In this document: positions 62,950 to 64,000 of the stretch, in pieces
Layout of the letters: the number at the start of each line of letters is the position of its first letter
Position numbering within the stretch: position 1 is the first letter of the stretch
Assembly (NCBI GenBank): GCA_024509875.1
Contig: JAMPIV010018963.1
Location: 629,001-693,000, forward strand
Direction: 5' to 3'
DNA from: Oreohelix idahoensis
Lineage: Eukaryota > Mollusca > Gastropoda > Stylommatophora > Oreohelicidae
Length of the DNA stretch: 64,000 bases
Translations under genes and position numbers: made by a program
The notes under the pieces: model-generated
The model's input: only the letters and a program-made list of their open reading frames with translations
The model's database searches: none
What the model was told of the DNA's origin: nothing

Positions 62950-63590
62950 CTTGGTTCTAAGAACTAGTTTTACTTAGTTCCGTTCTCTCTAAGAATTAGG
63001 TTTGCTTGGTTCTGTTCTCTTTAGAAACTAGGTTTGCTTGGTTCTGTTCTCTCTAGAAATAAGGTTTACTTTGTTCTATTCTTTTTATGAACTAGTTTAC
63101 TTAATTCTGTTCTCTCTAGGTTCTGTACTTTCTTGGAATTAGATTTACTTTGTTCTTTCTTTTTTTTTTTCAGAGAATGGTGTTTACTTTATTTTGTTAT
63201 TTGTTAGAATTGAATTTACCTGATTCTGTAATTTCTGGAAGTGGATTTGCTTGATTCGCTTCTTTCTAAAAACTAGATAAATTTGAATCTCTTCTTTGGG
63301 ATTAATTCGATTTTCTATTTTCTGAAAACTGGGTATATTAGAATCTCTTCTTTGGGTTTACGTGATTTTCTTTTTCTATCGAAAACTGGGTACATTAGGA
63401 TCTTTTTTTTTTTTTTGGGTTTACATGATTCTCACCCCTTCTGAATACTGGTTTTATTTGAATTTCTTTTTTGGGTTTACACGACTTTGTTCTTTCTGAA
63501 AACTGGACAAATTTTAATCTCTTATTCAAGGGACTTGATTTACTTAAGTCTCTTAATTCTTAAAACTAGTTTTTTATTGTTCAGTGAATG
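62950..63590. repeat. diverged tandem repeat of about 32 bp, T-rich
   Basis: Units like AACTAGGTTTGCTTGGTTCT followed by GTTCTCTCTAG repeat roughly twenty times with increasing divergence to the right. Restriction-like TCTAG and the TTTACTT/GTTCT blocks mark each unit. Confidence 0.7.
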
Positions 63591-63679
63591 AATATCTCTT
63601 TCCCCCCTATGGAGCATAGAGTCACATCCTACAGCTGGTTTCCATACATTATGCCAGCCCCAAAGACATTCATATGCCC

Positions 63680-63765
63680 TGATGTAATGTGTCTGTAGCA
63701 ACTTGTTTTACAAAATGAGGTTGCTAACCCTCGCCTTAGTAGAATCTTACGATGGTGTTTGAGAG
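63680..63765 (-). mobile_element. possible fragment of repeat family B
   Basis: Blocks GTAGCAACTTGTTTTACAAA and ATGAGGTTGCTAACCCTC resemble the reverse complement of the 3' half of family B. It is weak and partial. Confidence 0.4.
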
Positions 63766-64000
63766 GAGCGGAGGCCTTATTGGCTTCTTTGCCTCGTAAG
63801 AAACCTCGGTGAATTAAACATTGGTATTATTTTGTAAGTTCTTCCCATATGTGTGTGTGTGTGCATTGTGTGCAGGGCCTTTTTTGTGTGCATATAAATG
63901 AAATTAGTGCCCCATAGAGAAGTTACATCTCTTTACAGTTTATGTTGTCCTTTATAGAAACAGATGAAGGAGAAAAAAACAGAAAGCCACCAATAGGTTC

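Overview
The window is animal nuclear DNA. It has intron-split coding with GT-AG junctions, long AT microsatellites, tRNA-derived SINEs and dense retrotransposon remains. The protein families and the repeat style suggest a lophotrochozoan, most likely a mollusc; this is inference, not proof. One host gene is visible: a nuclear receptor of the NR1 group, closest by eye to PPAR (NR1C), on the + strand from about 46.8 to 61.9 kb. Nine coding exons with matching phases give about 520 residues, from part of the A/B region through the DNA-binding domain, hinge and ligand-binding domain to the stop. Its first exon and promoter were not found.

Layout. 0-2 kb: an AT microsatellite interrupted by a decayed Tc1-like transposon with perfect 25-bp inverted ends. 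2-10 kb: mostly unannotatable, with an AT microsatellite, a tRNA-type SINE and a LINE RNase H fragment. 10.3-15.9 kb: a short 5'-truncated LINE, then an LTR-like block followed by decayed open frames, including a possible envelope-like gene. 15.9-21.6 kb: an LTR element (793-bp LTRs, CTAAT target duplication) whose only gene is a coiled-coil plus RRM protein. 21.8-35.1 kb: a three-level nest. A second copy of the LTR-like block is split by an I-like LINE, and that LINE is split by a young 8.2-kb Gmr1-like Ty3/gypsy element with 2020-bp LTRs and a TGCCT target duplication. 36.6-46 kb: SINEs, minisatellites and LINE 3' ends. 46.8-61.9 kb: the nuclear receptor, with a full-length but broken RTE-type LINE (57.55-60.87 kb) in its last intron. 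62-64 kb: 3' flank with a diverged tandem repeat.

How the parts work together. The receptor should bind DNA through its two zinc fingers and respond to a ligand through its C-terminal domain. Almost everything else is mobile DNA layered by repeated insertion, and target duplications let the order of insertion be read for several elements. No RNA gene, CRISPR array or bacterial-type feature is present.
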